A stretch of 64,000 bases of DNA from Candidatus Phaeomarinobacter ectocarpi (lineage in GTDB: Bacteria > Pseudomonadota > Alphaproteobacteria > CGMCC-115125), in contig NZ_HG966617.1 in NCBI RefSeq assembly GCF_000689395.1, forward strand, positions 940,753 to 1,004,752, given 5' to 3'. A program made the position numbers and the translations under genes. The notes under the pieces are model-generated. The model was not told where the DNA came from. It was given only the letters and a program-made list of their open reading frames with translations, and searched no databases. Shown piece by piece: positions 16,355-24,448 of the stretch. Each line of letters opens with the position of its first letter. Position 1 is the first letter of the stretch.

Positions 16355-17590
16355 ATGGCGATCGACTTCGTAATTCCAGACGATGCAAAAGAGGTTCGTG
16401 CCCGCGTACGCAAGTGGGTGCAGGACGAGTGCATTCCAGCGGAAAAACGCATGGCTGAAGGCGAGGACTACAAGACAGTCCTGGCCGATCTCCGCAAGAA
16501 AGCGCGCGCTCAAGGTCTATGGCTGCCATTCATGCCGAAGGAATTCGGCGGTATGGGGCTTGGCCCCCTTTCCAATGCGCTAGTGCAAATGGAACTGGGC
16601 CAAAGCCACCTTGGTGCGTTGTCCATGAACTCGCAGGGACCCGACGATGCGACCATGCTTACTCTGCTGGCCCATGGCACTGAGTTTCAGAAAGAAAAGT
16701 ACCTCAAACCATTTCTGAATGGTGACAAGCGGGTCTGTTACTCCATGACGGAAAAAGCAGCCGGCGCTGACGCAACGGGCATGCAGACAACCGCAACCAA
16801 AGACGGCAACGGTAACTACGTTCTCAATGGTGAGAAGTGGTTCTCAAGTTCTGCCAACGTGGCTGACATCGCAGTGGTGATGGCAAAGACCAATCCTGAC
16901 GCTGCGCGTCATCAGCAGTTTTCGACCTTCATCGTTGAATTGCCCAATCCCGGCTACAAAATCATTCGCAATATCCCCACCATGGCGCATCACAGCGAAG
17001 TGGCTGAACAAATGGGGGCTGCTCACTGCGAGATCGAGATCGAGGACCTTGTTGTTCCGGAGGAGAACCTTCTGGGTGGCGAAGGCCAGGGGTTTGCCAT
17101 GGGACAGCATCGTCTGGCCTATGGGCGGCTGCGTCATGGCATGCACAATGTGGCAATGGCGCAGCGTGCGCTTGATCTGGCGACAGCGCATGTCACAGAG
17201 CGCTCTACGTTTGGCAAAGGTCTGGAAGACAGACAGGGCGTGCAGTTCATGCTCGCTGAGTGTGCCAGCCAGCTCTACATTGCCCGCCTCATGCTTATGC
17301 ACATCGCATACAAGGCAGAAAACGGCCTGGATATCCGTCAGGAAAACGGGATTGCCAAGGTCTTCCTCGCCAACATGGTGCACAAGGTGGTGGATACCGC
17401 GATCCAGCTTCACGGTGCCCTGGGTTACAGCACGGACACGCCATTGGCAGGTTGGTACACGGACATCCGGTCCCAGCGTCTGGTAGATGGTCCTGATGAA
17501 GTGCACAAATGGATCACCGGCAAGAACGTCATCCGCGCCTTCAAAAATGATGGCACAACAGCTGCTGCAGCCGGCGGTGACTTGCTTTAA
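16355..17590 (+). CDS. Acyl-CoA dehydrogenase, ACAD10/11-like
   Basis: A 411-residue acyl-CoA dehydrogenase. Motifs: LWLPFMPKEFGGMGLGPLSN, SMTEKAAGADATGMQTTATK in the FAD region, NGEKWFSSSANVADIAVVMA, and TFGKGLEDRQGVQFMLAE. The catalytic loop reads RLVDGPDEVHKWITGKNVIR; DGPDEVH is typical of ACAD10/ACAD11-like enzymes, where Asp takes the place of the MCAD Glu. Those enzymes act on 4-hydroxyacyl-derived or unusual acyl-CoAs; the substrate here is unknown. The ATG at 16355 has AAGGA eight bases upstream. It is monocistronic, closed by a long hairpin terminator at 17608. Confidence 0.92.
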   Translation: MAIDFVIPDDAKEVRARVRKWVQDECIPAEKRMAEGEDYKTVLADLRKKARAQGLWLPFMPKEFGGMGLGPLSNALVQMELGQSHLGALSMNSQGPDDATMLTLLAHGTEFQKEKYLKPFLNGDKRVCYSMTEKAAGADATGMQTTATKDGNGNYVLNGEKWFSSSANVADIAVVMAKTNPDAARHQQFSTFIVELPNPGYKIIRNIPTMAHHSEVAEQMGAAHCEIEIEDLVVPEENLLGGEGQGFAMGQHRLAYGRLRHGMHNVAMAQRALDLATAHVTERSTFGKGLEDRQGVQFMLAECASQLYIARLMLMHIAYKAENGLDIRQENGIAKVFLANMVHKVVDTAIQLHGALGYSTDTPLAGWYTDIRSQRLVDGPDEVHKWITGKNVIRAFKNDGTTAAAAGGDLL

Positions 17591-17607
17591 ATAGCGATCA
17601 CGATCTT

Positions 17608-17653
17608 GCGCAGGCTGTTCCGGTTATAACCGGAACAGCCTGCGCTATTTTAA
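17608..17653 (+). terminator. Long perfect hairpin terminator
   Basis: An 18-bp perfect stem with arms 17608-17625 and 17628-17645 (GCGCAGGCTGTTCCGGTT and its complement) and only AT at the centre, followed by TATTTTAAT. It ends the ACAD10/11-like gene. The near loop-less design suggests it could also form a cruciform. Confidence 0.85.
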
Positions 17654-17724
17654 TCAATGCTGCCGCGGTCTGCAGGACCCGCGCGAATGTGCGAACTGGC
17701 ATCTTGTTTGGGCATAGCCGTTGA

Positions 17725-18750
17725 ATGGCCAAAGTTGATCACCGATTTAGCGTCGCTCCCATGATGGAGTGGACAGACCGTCACTGCCGCGTGTTCCACC
17801 GCTGCATGACGAAGCACGCCCGCCTCTACACGGAAATGGTAACGGCGGCTGCGGTGGTAAATGGAGATCGTGGCTATCTGCTTGGCTATTCGCCGGTAGA
17901 GCATCCGGTGGCTCTACAACTCGGCAGTTCAGATCCTGCAGAGCTCGCACAGGCCGCTCGAATTGGCGCTGACCTGGCCTATGACGAAATCAATCTCAAT
18001 GTCGGCTGCCCCTCTGACCGGGTGCAATCTGGCAGCTTCGGAGCGTGCCTCATGCGTGAGCCAGACCTTGTGGCGCGGTGTGTGGAGGCGATGAAGAACG
18101 AAGTCGATATTCCGGTAACGGTGAAATGCCGCATAGGTGTCGACGATCAGGTGCCTGCGGATGTGTTGCCGGCATTCGCCCGAACTATGCGGGCAGCTGG
18201 GGCAGATGCACTCATCGTCCATGCGCGCATGGCATGGCTTGATGGTCTGTCCCCCAAGCAGAACCGTGACGTGCCGCCGCTGGACTACCCGCTTGTCTAC
18301 GAGTTGAAGGCGGAACACCCCGACTGGCCCATAAGCATAAACGGCGGCGTACAATCCATTGAAGAAGCCGAAGAGCATCTCACCCACATGGATGGAGTGA
18401 TGATGGGACGTACGGCCTACAACGAGCCATATGTGCTTGCGGCAGTTGATTCGCGGATTTTTGGCAGCAAGGCCGCCCTTCCAAGCCGGCACCAGGTGCT
18501 GGAGAGATTTCTGCCATATGTCGAAACCGAGCTGTCAGCCGGTGCCCGGCTTAATTCGATGGCCCGGCACGTGATCGGGCTGTTCCACGGCGCAGCCGGC
18601 GCCAGGGCCTTCCGGCGCTACCTCTCAGAGAACATGCACAAGAAAGGCGCGGGACCGGAAGTCCTTGTCGCAGGGGCGCAGCTTGTTCCTGATCCGGATG
18701 ATGGTGTGGCACAGAGAAAAGAACGTGCGTATGCGGCTGACGACGTGTAG
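17725..18750 (+). CDS. dusA: tRNA-dihydrouridine synthase A
   Basis: A 341-residue FMN-dependent enzyme that reduces uridine to dihydrouridine at positions 20/20a in the tRNA D-loop. The TIM barrel begins RFSVAPMMEWTDRHCRVFHR, followed by LYTEMVTAAAVV. The catalytic Cys is in LNVGCPSDRVQSGSFGACLM (Cys95), and later come VKCRIGVDD, IVHARMAWLDGLSPKQNR (a DusA hallmark) and the FMN-binding INGGVQ and MMGRTAYNEP. Length is normal. The ATG at 17725 has no strong Shine-Dalgarno. The permease gene follows after 12 bases. Confidence 0.95.
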   Translation: MAKVDHRFSVAPMMEWTDRHCRVFHRCMTKHARLYTEMVTAAAVVNGDRGYLLGYSPVEHPVALQLGSSDPAELAQAARIGADLAYDEINLNVGCPSDRVQSGSFGACLMREPDLVARCVEAMKNEVDIPVTVKCRIGVDDQVPADVLPAFARTMRAAGADALIVHARMAWLDGLSPKQNRDVPPLDYPLVYELKAEHPDWPISINGGVQSIEEAEEHLTHMDGVMMGRTAYNEPYVLAAVDSRIFGSKAALPSRHQVLERFLPYVETELSAGARLNSMARHVIGLFHGAAGARAFRRYLSENMHKKGAGPEVLVAGAQLVPDPDDGVAQRKERAYAADDV

Positions 18751-18762
18751 ATAGCGCCCATC

Positions 18763-19599
18763 ATGGATTTTGCCGGTATCGATTTTTCAGTTCTTCTGAT
18801 CTTTGTCTCAGCTCTGGTTGCGGCAGGCCTGCTCGCAGGTCTTGTCGCCGGGTTGTTCGGTGTGGGCGGTGGCATCGTCATTGTGCCGGTGCTGTTTTAC
18901 GTCTTCACGGCATTTGAAATTCCTGAAGCCGTTAAGATGCATGTTGCGGTTGGCACGTCACTCGCGACGATCATCGTCACGTCCATTCGATCTTTCCGCA
19001 GTCATCTCAACTCCGGTGCCGTGGATGTCCCGCTCCTCAAGAGCTGGATTCTCCCGATTGTAGCTGGCGTGTTGACGGGTACTGCTGTCGCGGACATGAT
19101 CGATGGCACCGCGTTGACGCTCATTTTTGGTGTCATCGCATTGGTGGTGGCAGCCAATATGGCGTTTGCAAAATCAAGCTGGAAACTGGCCGACGACATT
19201 CCCGGCCGGCCGGGACGCGATGCCATTGGTGGTATCATAGGATTTCTGTCGACATTGATGGGGATCGGCGGCGGCACTTTCGGCAACACAGTCATGACGC
19301 TGTGTGGACGTACGATCCATCAGGCGGTAGCGACGAGCGCGGGGCTTGGCCTCATCATCGCTGTGCCGGCAACGCTTGGCTTTATCGCCAGCGGATGGAA
19401 CGAGGCAGGCACACCTCCGGGCTCGATAGGCTACGTGAACCTGATTGCGTTTGCTTGCATCGTGCCGGCTACAATCCTGATGGCCCCGGTTGGGGCGCGC
19501 CTCGCACATAAATTGCTGCAAAAGACACTCAAGCGAGGCTTCGCGGCCTTCCTGGCGTTGGTGGCAATTCGGATGCTCTACGGTGTTCTTGTTGGCTAA
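18763..19599 (+). CDS. TauE/SafE family sulfite/anion exporter permease
   Basis: A 278-residue membrane protein of the TauE/SafE (TSUP) family with about eight hydrophobic helices. The duplicated family signature is seen twice: GLFGVGGGIVIVPVLFYVF near residue 30 and LMGIGGGTFGNTVMTLCG near residue 165. Family members export or import small sulfur-containing anions such as sulfite or sulfoacetate; the substrate is unknown here. It is 12 bases after dusA and probably co-transcribed. Its TAA stop overlaps the TAG stop of the convergent thioesterase within the four bases CTAA (19596-19599). Confidence 0.9.
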   Translation: MDFAGIDFSVLLIFVSALVAAGLLAGLVAGLFGVGGGIVIVPVLFYVFTAFEIPEAVKMHVAVGTSLATIIVTSIRSFRSHLNSGAVDVPLLKSWILPIVAGVLTGTAVADMIDGTALTLIFGVIALVVAANMAFAKSSWKLADDIPGRPGRDAIGGIIGFLSTLMGIGGGTFGNTVMTLCGRTIHQAVATSAGLGLIIAVPATLGFIASGWNEAGTPPGSIGYVNLIAFACIVPATILMAPVGARLAHKLLQKTLKRGFAAFLALVAIRMLYGVLVG

Positions 19600-20012
19600 G
19601 CGCCGATGATTGCCCATGCTCCGGCAGAGGTCGCAATCAGCTTGTCGCCCACATAGAAATCTCCCTGCGTGAAGACGATGCGTCGCCCCTTCTTGCGAAG
19701 GGTGGCATTGCCTTCCACCCAGTCGCCTTCACGGGCGCCGGCGATGAATTCTGTATTCAGGTAGATGGTCGCAATGGGGACGCCACCTGTGGCGTGAAAG
19801 ACAACCGACCCCAGCAGCGTATCCGCAACCGTGGACAGCATGCCGCCATGAAGCATGCCATACGGATTGCAGTGACGTTTTTCGACCAGAAAGCCATAGC
19901 GCTGTTGGCCGTCCACCTGTTGAGGAGGCTTGTAGATCGGCCCGGCGAGTTTCTCGAAGGTGTCGTAGTCGAATGTATGGATGGGCTTCCACCCGTCAGG
20001 AACTATGCTCAT
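19596..20012 (-). CDS. PaaI-type hotdog-fold thioesterase
   Basis: A 138-residue hotdog-fold protein. Core motif HGGMLSTVADTLLGSVVF is the central helix of PaaI/acyl-CoA thioesterases, with Asn/Asp/His-type residues (NPYGMLHGG) that form the active site. IATIYLNTEFIAGAREGDW and GRRIVFTQGDFYVGDKLIAT are the sheet strands. Such enzymes hydrolyse acyl-CoA thioesters. It starts 3 bases after the phosphomannomutase stop, so the two form an operon. A second hotdog gene of similar type lies at 37543. Confidence 0.9.
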   Translation of the reverse strand: MSIVPDGWKPIHTFDYDTFEKLAGPIYKPPQQVDGQQRYGFLVEKRHCNPYGMLHGGMLSTVADTLLGSVVFHATGGVPIATIYLNTEFIAGAREGDWVEGNATLRKKGRRIVFTQGDFYVGDKLIATSAGAWAIIGA

Positions 20013-20015
20013 GGG

Positions 20016-21515
20016 TCAAAGCTTCTGATCATATTCGCCGACTTCAGGATGCTGAGACAGCACCCCATCGATCTCTTCAAACATGGCACGCAGATTTTCT
20101 TCGGATGCGGGGCTTTCCACGACAACGACCAAGCCTGGCTTGTTCGATGAGGCGCGTACCAGACCCCAGGTGCCATCTTCCAGTGTCAGGCGAATGCCAT
20201 TGACCGTGACGACGTCACGAATTTTCTGGCCCATCAATGTTTCGCCCGCCACAAATTTGGCTGTGTAGTGCGCAACCACTTTGTCGACAACGCCATACTT
20301 TTTGTCATCGGGACAATGGGGCGACATGGTGGGCGAGCCCCATGTCTTGGGGAGATCATTCTTGAGGTCAGCCATGCTTCTGTCGGGAGCACGCTCCAGC
20401 ATGTCCAGCACTGCAAGGGCAGCAACACAGCCGTCGTCATAGCCACGCCCGATAGGGGTGTTGAAGAAATAGTGGCCGGATTTTTCAAAGCCTACCAGAG
20501 CGCCAAGCTCATGGCTGCGGCGTTTGATGTAAGAGTGGCCGGTCTTCCAGTAGTCGGTCGTTGCGCCAAGTTTCTGCAACACGGGATCGGTGAGAAACAG
20601 GCCGGTCGATTTCACATCCACAACGAATTTCGCGTTCGGGTGCTGTTGCGCAAGATCTCGCGCGAGCATGACGCCAACCTTGTCCGCGAAGATTTCCTCA
20701 CCAGTGTTGTCCACTACGCCGCACCGGTCTCCGTCACCATCAAATGCGAGCCCCACATCTGCTTTATGCTCCAGCACCGCATCGCGCAATGCATGAAGCA
20801 TCTCCATGTCTTCCGGGTTCGGATTGTAGCGTGGGAAAGTGTGGTCGAGTTCGCAATCAAGAGGGATGATTTCCGCCCCGGTCGCCTTCAGCACATCGGG
20901 CATGAAGGCACCCGCAGTGCCATTGCCACACGCTGCAACCACTTTGAGCTTCCGCTTGAGTTTTGGACGATCTGTCATATCTGCAATGTAACGGTCCCGC
21001 ATGTCGTCAACATATGCATAGCCGCCACCATCGCGGGATTTGCCCTCACCGCCCAGCACGATTTCCTTGAGACGGCTCATTTCATCCGGGCCAAATGTGA
21101 GTGGACGGTTGGCACCCATTTTCACACCGGTCCACCCGTTCTCATTGTGGCTGGCTGTAACCATCGCGACGCATGGAACGTCCAACGCAAATTGTGAAAA
21201 ATACGCGACGGGCGATAGCGCAAGGCCGATGTCGTGGACTTTGACACCAGCCGTAAGCAGACCGGTGATGAGCGCCTGCTTGATGCTTGTGGAGTAGGAG
21301 CGGTAGTCATGCCCAACAGCAATTTCAGGTTTGACACCGAGCTCGTGGATCAAAGTCCCAAGACCAAGACCGAGGGCCTGTACCCCCAACAGGTTGATTT
21401 CTTTTTCAAACAGCCAACGGGCGTCGTATTCCCGAAACCCCTGTGGGGCGACGAGAGGAACATTCTCATAGTCGAGCGTATTTGGCGCGATATCTGCGCG
21501 AGGAGTGGGCAGCAT
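20016..21515 (-). CDS. Phosphomannomutase/phosphoglucomutase
   Basis: A 499-residue alpha-D-phosphohexomutase that interconverts hexose 1- and 6-phosphates for polysaccharide and nucleotide sugar synthesis. The phosphoserine loop is MVTASHNENGWTGVKMG, the magnesium loop is LAFDGDGDRCGVVDNTG, the sugar loop is GFEKSGHYFFN, and the C-terminal domain contains LTLEDGTWGLVRASSNKPG, which binds phosphate. This set is that of AlgC/ManB-type enzymes. The start at 21515 is set by GAGG about eight bases upstream; a TTG ten codons earlier is less likely. The thioesterase follows. Confidence 0.93.
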   Translation of the reverse strand: MLPTPRADIAPNTLDYENVPLVAPQGFREYDARWLFEKEINLLGVQALGLGLGTLIHELGVKPEIAVGHDYRSYSTSIKQALITGLLTAGVKVHDIGLALSPVAYFSQFALDVPCVAMVTASHNENGWTGVKMGANRPLTFGPDEMSRLKEIVLGGEGKSRDGGGYAYVDDMRDRYIADMTDRPKLKRKLKVVAACGNGTAGAFMPDVLKATGAEIIPLDCELDHTFPRYNPNPEDMEMLHALRDAVLEHKADVGLAFDGDGDRCGVVDNTGEEIFADKVGVMLARDLAQQHPNAKFVVDVKSTGLFLTDPVLQKLGATTDYWKTGHSYIKRRSHELGALVGFEKSGHYFFNTPIGRGYDDGCVAALAVLDMLERAPDRSMADLKNDLPKTWGSPTMSPHCPDDKKYGVVDKVVAHYTAKFVAGETLMGQKIRDVVTVNGIRLTLEDGTWGLVRASSNKPGLVVVVESPASEENLRAMFEEIDGVLSQHPEVGEYDQKL

Positions 21516-21615
21516 GGTCAGGCCTCGTATGGCTGGTAAACGCAATGTGGTTGACTAGGGAGTAGCACGCAGCATGCCAAGGCGCATCGGCTGTTTTTCG
21601 CGCGTTTTGATCTGC

Positions 21616-22314
21616 CTACTGCCGCAGAATGAGACGGTCACCATCAAATTGCACTGCACTTAGTTCCCTCAGGAAAGACATGCCAAGCAGTGACTGGGAC
21701 AGACCATCCCCTTTGGTGATAGAGGCATCCACGTTGCGGACAGTCAGTGAGCCAACCTTTACTTCGTCCAGCACAACGCGTGCTCCAGGGACGGTGCCAT
21801 TGGCTGTGTTGTACAGGCGGTCAAATCTGAGCGTCGATATGTCGACGCCCAAGCGGGCTGCATCCGAGGCTGAAAGTGCCACGTCGCTCGCGCCGGTATC
21901 CACAAGCAGTTTCACGCTCGTCCCGTTGATCAATGCCTGAACATGGAAGTGACCATCACGGCTTGCGCGCAGAGAAACTTCACCATTGCTCTGTTCAACC
22001 GGACTTGAAGGAACAATTTCTCCCATGAGCCTTTGGCCCAGCATCTTGAACTCGTTTTGAAGGGAGTAGGCGGCCACCAGCACAATGCCGATGGCGATCC
22101 AGACAAGCGCCTGCTTGAGCGCGAGGCCAGCGCGCTCACGCCAACCGACAATCACGGATGACCCAACCAGCGTCAGAAGAAGGACAAGATAGACCAGCCG
22201 CATCTGGTCGTTTTCGTCATTCAGGCTGCCCGGGTTCATCACCACCAGCAGCAGAACAACGGCGCTGATCGCCAAACCGCCGAGACCGATCCAGGTCCAC
22301 TGATTGCGATACAT
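21616..22314 (-). CDS. Membrane-anchored retroviral-type aspartic protease (TIGR02281-like)
   Basis: A 232-residue protein. Three hydrophobic segments in the first 110 residues (IGLGGLAISAVVLLLVV, LVYLVLLLTLVGSSVIVGW and ALVWIAIGIVLVAAY) anchor it in the membrane. The C-terminal domain is a clan AA single-lobe protease: HFHVQALINGTSVKLLVDTG with catalytic DTGA, then ARLGVDISTL and the closing SLLGMSFLRELSAVQFDGD. Such proteins must dimerise to be active; substrates are not known for this family. The ATG at 22314 has GGGAG nine bases upstream; an ATG nine codons earlier (22341) has none. No operon partner is evident. Confidence 0.9.
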   Translation of the reverse strand: MYRNQWTWIGLGGLAISAVVLLLVVMNPGSLNDENDQMRLVYLVLLLTLVGSSVIVGWRERAGLALKQALVWIAIGIVLVAAYSLQNEFKMLGQRLMGEIVPSSPVEQSNGEVSLRASRDGHFHVQALINGTSVKLLVDTGASDVALSASDAARLGVDISTLRFDRLYNTANGTVPGARVVLDEVKVGSLTVRNVDASITKGDGLSQSLLGMSFLRELSAVQFDGDRLILRQ

Positions 22315-22440
22315 CTCTTCACTCCCAAAGAGGCCGGTCATACAGGTTCATCTATCGCCTATAAATGTGGGCAAGAGTATGAGCAAAAGACTACGATTTT
22401 ACTTGGAGCAATCAGCGCAAGTTATTATCTGTCTGACACT

Positions 22441-22459
22441 GTGATACAAATAGTATCAC
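22441..22459. promoter_or_regulatory. Perfect palindrome GTGATAC-N5-GTATCAC upstream of cobA
   Basis: GTGATAC (22441-22447), AAATA, GTATCAC (22453-22459): perfect 7-5-7 inverted repeat, 29 bases upstream of the TTG start of the methyltransferase. It is placed as an operator. A related palindrome (GTGAT...ATCAC) lies upstream of the convergent CobS-like gene at 24231. Confidence 0.6.
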
Positions 22460-22487
22460 GTGATTTTTGTGTGTTTAAGGTGTCGTT

Positions 22488-23411
22488 TTGACAAGTGGGC
22501 CTACCCAGATGAGACCAGCCGCCGGCGTTTTGCCAGGCGAGATGCGGCAGCGCTTTGGCCTGCCGGTCTTTGAGGCTGGCTGGGTTTGGCTTGCAGGCGC
22601 AGGGCCAGGTGATCCCGGATTGCTGACCCTGCATACGGTGCATGGGCTCGCGGAAGCTGATGCCGTTGTATATGACGCGTTGGTGGATAATCGCATTTTG
22701 GCATTGGCCAAACCGACGGCTGAGCTGGTTTTTGCTGGTAAGCGTGGCGGCAAGCCCAGCCCCAAGCAACGCGATATCTCAGATCGATTGATTGAGCTCG
22801 CGCGGGAAGGCAAGCGCGTGCTGCGCCTTAAAGGCGGTGACCCGTTTGTTTTCGGGCGCGGTGGCGAAGAGGCGCTGGCGCTGGTCGGCGCGAAAATTCC
22901 ATTTCGGGTGATCCCTGGGGTCAGCGCGGGCACCGGTGGCCTGGCCTATGCCGGGATTCCAGTCACACACCGGGAAACCAATCAGGTTGTGACCTTCGTA
23001 ACGGGACACAGCGCGGCAGGCGACGTGCCGGATGGCATGGACTGGCAGGCGATCGGCAAGGGGTCACCTGTGATCGTCCTGTATATGGCCATGAAACACT
23101 TGGGTGTCATTGCGGAACGATTCCTGGAGGCTGGACGCGCGCCAACGGACCCGGTTGCGGTCGTCAGCAATGCCTCAACTCCCGATCAGCGGGTCTTGGA
23201 AACCACACTGGCCCGTGCAGCTGCTGATGTTGCAGCAGCTGGCATGGAGGCACCTGCAATCATTTGCATCGGCGAGGTGGTGCGTCTGAGACAGGGCCTT
23301 GATTGGCTTGGCGCCCTTACTGAAGGGCGGATACTGCATCCTGATCCGTTGGCTGAAGCCTCAGATGCTCATGAGGATGGCGAGAGCAAGCAGCGCCCAA
23401 ACCTCGCCTGA
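22488..23411 (+). CDS. cobA: Uroporphyrinogen-III C-methyltransferase (SUMT)
   Basis: A 307-residue S-adenosylmethionine-dependent methylase that makes precorrin-2 from uroporphyrinogen III for cobalamin or siroheme. Motifs: LAGAGPGDPGLLTLHTVHGL, ADAVVYDALV, VFAGKRGGKPSPKQRDI, VLRLKGGDPFVFGRGGEEA, IPGVSAGTGGLAYAGIPVTH and GSPVIVLYMAMKHLG. No siroheme synthase domain is fused. The start is uncertain: a TTG at 22488 has AAGGTG five bases upstream, while the first ATG (22509) has no Shine-Dalgarno. The 3' end overlaps the convergent CobS-like gene by 51 bases. Confidence 0.93.
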   Translation: MTSGPTQMRPAAGVLPGEMRQRFGLPVFEAGWVWLAGAGPGDPGLLTLHTVHGLAEADAVVYDALVDNRILALAKPTAELVFAGKRGGKPSPKQRDISDRLIELAREGKRVLRLKGGDPFVFGRGGEEALALVGAKIPFRVIPGVSAGTGGLAYAGIPVTHRETNQVVTFVTGHSAAGDVPDGMDWQAIGKGSPVIVLYMAMKHLGVIAERFLEAGRAPTDPVAVVSNASTPDQRVLETTLARAAADVAAAGMEAPAIICIGEVVRLRQGLDWLGALTEGRILHPDPLAEASDAHEDGESKQRPNLA

Positions 23412-24179
23412 TTGCTGCAAGGCCAGGGGCAGCGGCAGCACCTCTGATTCAATCTCCCGCGCCAGCATGCGCGGTGCTCCCCAGGCTCCAATGGCAGCCC
23501 CTCCAACCGCCGCTGCACCAGGCAGAATGCCAAGAGCAAAGAGCGCGACAAGCAAGGCAATGATAATTGCGGTGGTGGCAGGGCCCAGCTCGCGACCATT
23601 CCCCTCATCCATATCTTCTTCAGAAATTTCGGTGCCGTCCGGCGGCAGGATCACAACTTTTGGATCTACATTGGTTGGCGTCGGCATCACGCCAGTTTCA
23701 GCATCTTCGTCGTCTTCTGGAGGATTGGGCTCAAAAAGAATCGCTGCGGCATGCGAAAGAGCACCTGCCGCCGCAAGCGAGACGACCACCATGTGAGGCC
23801 CGCCATCCGGCGTGGATGGATTGCCAATAACATAGATCGCCGCAAGCTTGATCATCGTAGCAACGAGGAGAGGACCGGCTGCGCGCTGCCCATGATCATC
23901 CATGTGCCCACCGATAAGAATAAGAGCCGCCACACTCAAAACCGTGCAAACCGCTAGCGGCAGGCCTACATCGTGTGCTGCGAAAAACACGCCACCGGCT
24001 GCCAGCCCAATCAGGGTGCCGATCACGGGATAGGCCCGGCGTACCCGTGGGTCCAATGCCATGGCAGCAGGTGGATGAGGGAGCGGCAGGCGGGTCAGAG
24101 TGGCGGCCGCCGAGTGCAAATCCTGCCACCAGGCTTTGATGGTCCAAGCGTCATCTGCGGCGTGGTAGGGATCGCTCAT
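23361..24179 (-). CDS. Degenerate CobS-like (cobalamin synthase family) membrane protein
   Basis: A 272-residue membrane protein. The order of segments follows adenosylcobinamide-GDP ribazoletransferase (CobS/CobV): WWQDLHSAAATLTRLPLPHP at the N-terminus, YPVIGTLIGLAAGGVFF, a helix ending IGGHMDDHGQR where CobS has its acidic HLDGLADTADG motif, LAAAGALSHAAAI, and a C-terminal LALQQSGEVWALLALA matching the LGA-x-QQ-x3-E end of CobS. The catalytic acidic motif and the following conserved DSR-x-GT-x-G region are missing, and an acidic linker of about 45 residues (EDDEDAETGV to EEDMDEGNGR) is inserted. It is convergent with and overlaps SUMT by 51 bases. Not obviously a pseudogene because the frame is intact. 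It may be an inactive or repurposed CobS; this is inference. Confidence 0.6.
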   Translation of the reverse strand: MSDPYHAADDAWTIKAWWQDLHSAAATLTRLPLPHPPAAMALDPRVRRAYPVIGTLIGLAAGGVFFAAHDVGLPLAVCTVLSVAALILIGGHMDDHGQRAAGPLLVATMIKLAAIYVIGNPSTPDGGPHMVVVSLAAAGALSHAAAILFEPNPPEDDEDAETGVMPTPTNVDPKVVILPPDGTEISEEDMDEGNGRELGPATTAIIIALLVALFALGILPGAAAVGGAAIGAWGAPRMLAREIESEVLPLPLALQQSGEVWALLALAILMSI

Positions 24180-24230
24180 AGCTTGCAGTCAGACATCATC
24201 AAAGGCTATTACCGACATAATTGTAAGTTA

Positions 24231-24250
24231 TGTGATGAATTGGCATCACA
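24231..24250. promoter_or_regulatory. Perfect palindrome TGTGATG-N6-CATCACA upstream of the CobS-like gene
   Basis: TGTGATG (24231-24237), AATTGG, CATCACA (24244-24250): perfect 7-6-7 inverted repeat, 52 bases upstream of the CobS-like start at 24179. It shares GTGAT...ATCAC ends with the palindrome at 22441, though the inner spacing differs by one base. It lies in a 269-base gap (24180-24448) that has no gene; the dehydrogenase at 24449 is 198 bases away on the other side. Confidence 0.5.
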
Positions 24251-24448
24251 GAAAACGTCGCGTCAAGGTGACCCTAGCGGGGTGGTGGTGGATGCGCCAC
24301 ACAGGCGCAGGGGAGTCAGTTTTCTTGAAACACGCACAATCGGAGCTAATATCCCCGCAACGGTGACGCGTGTTCACTTTTTGACATATGGGTGCGGCCG
24401 CAACCTCAATGCGGACGGTCGGCCTCACTGCGCCCTGGAGGGAGTATC

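Noticed and set aside
16243-16529. Longer N-terminus for the DUF4112 protein
   Set aside because: The extra 118 codons overlap the divergent dehydrogenase and its promoter, and the ATG at 16175 has a good ribosome site.
22342-22487. Cobalamin riboswitch upstream of SUMT
   Set aside because: No B12-box-like sequence and too little room for the aptamer; only the palindrome is seen.
24231-24250. CRP/FNR-type site
   Set aside because: TGTGA and TCACA are present but separated by ten bases rather than six, so the spacing is wrong for CRP.
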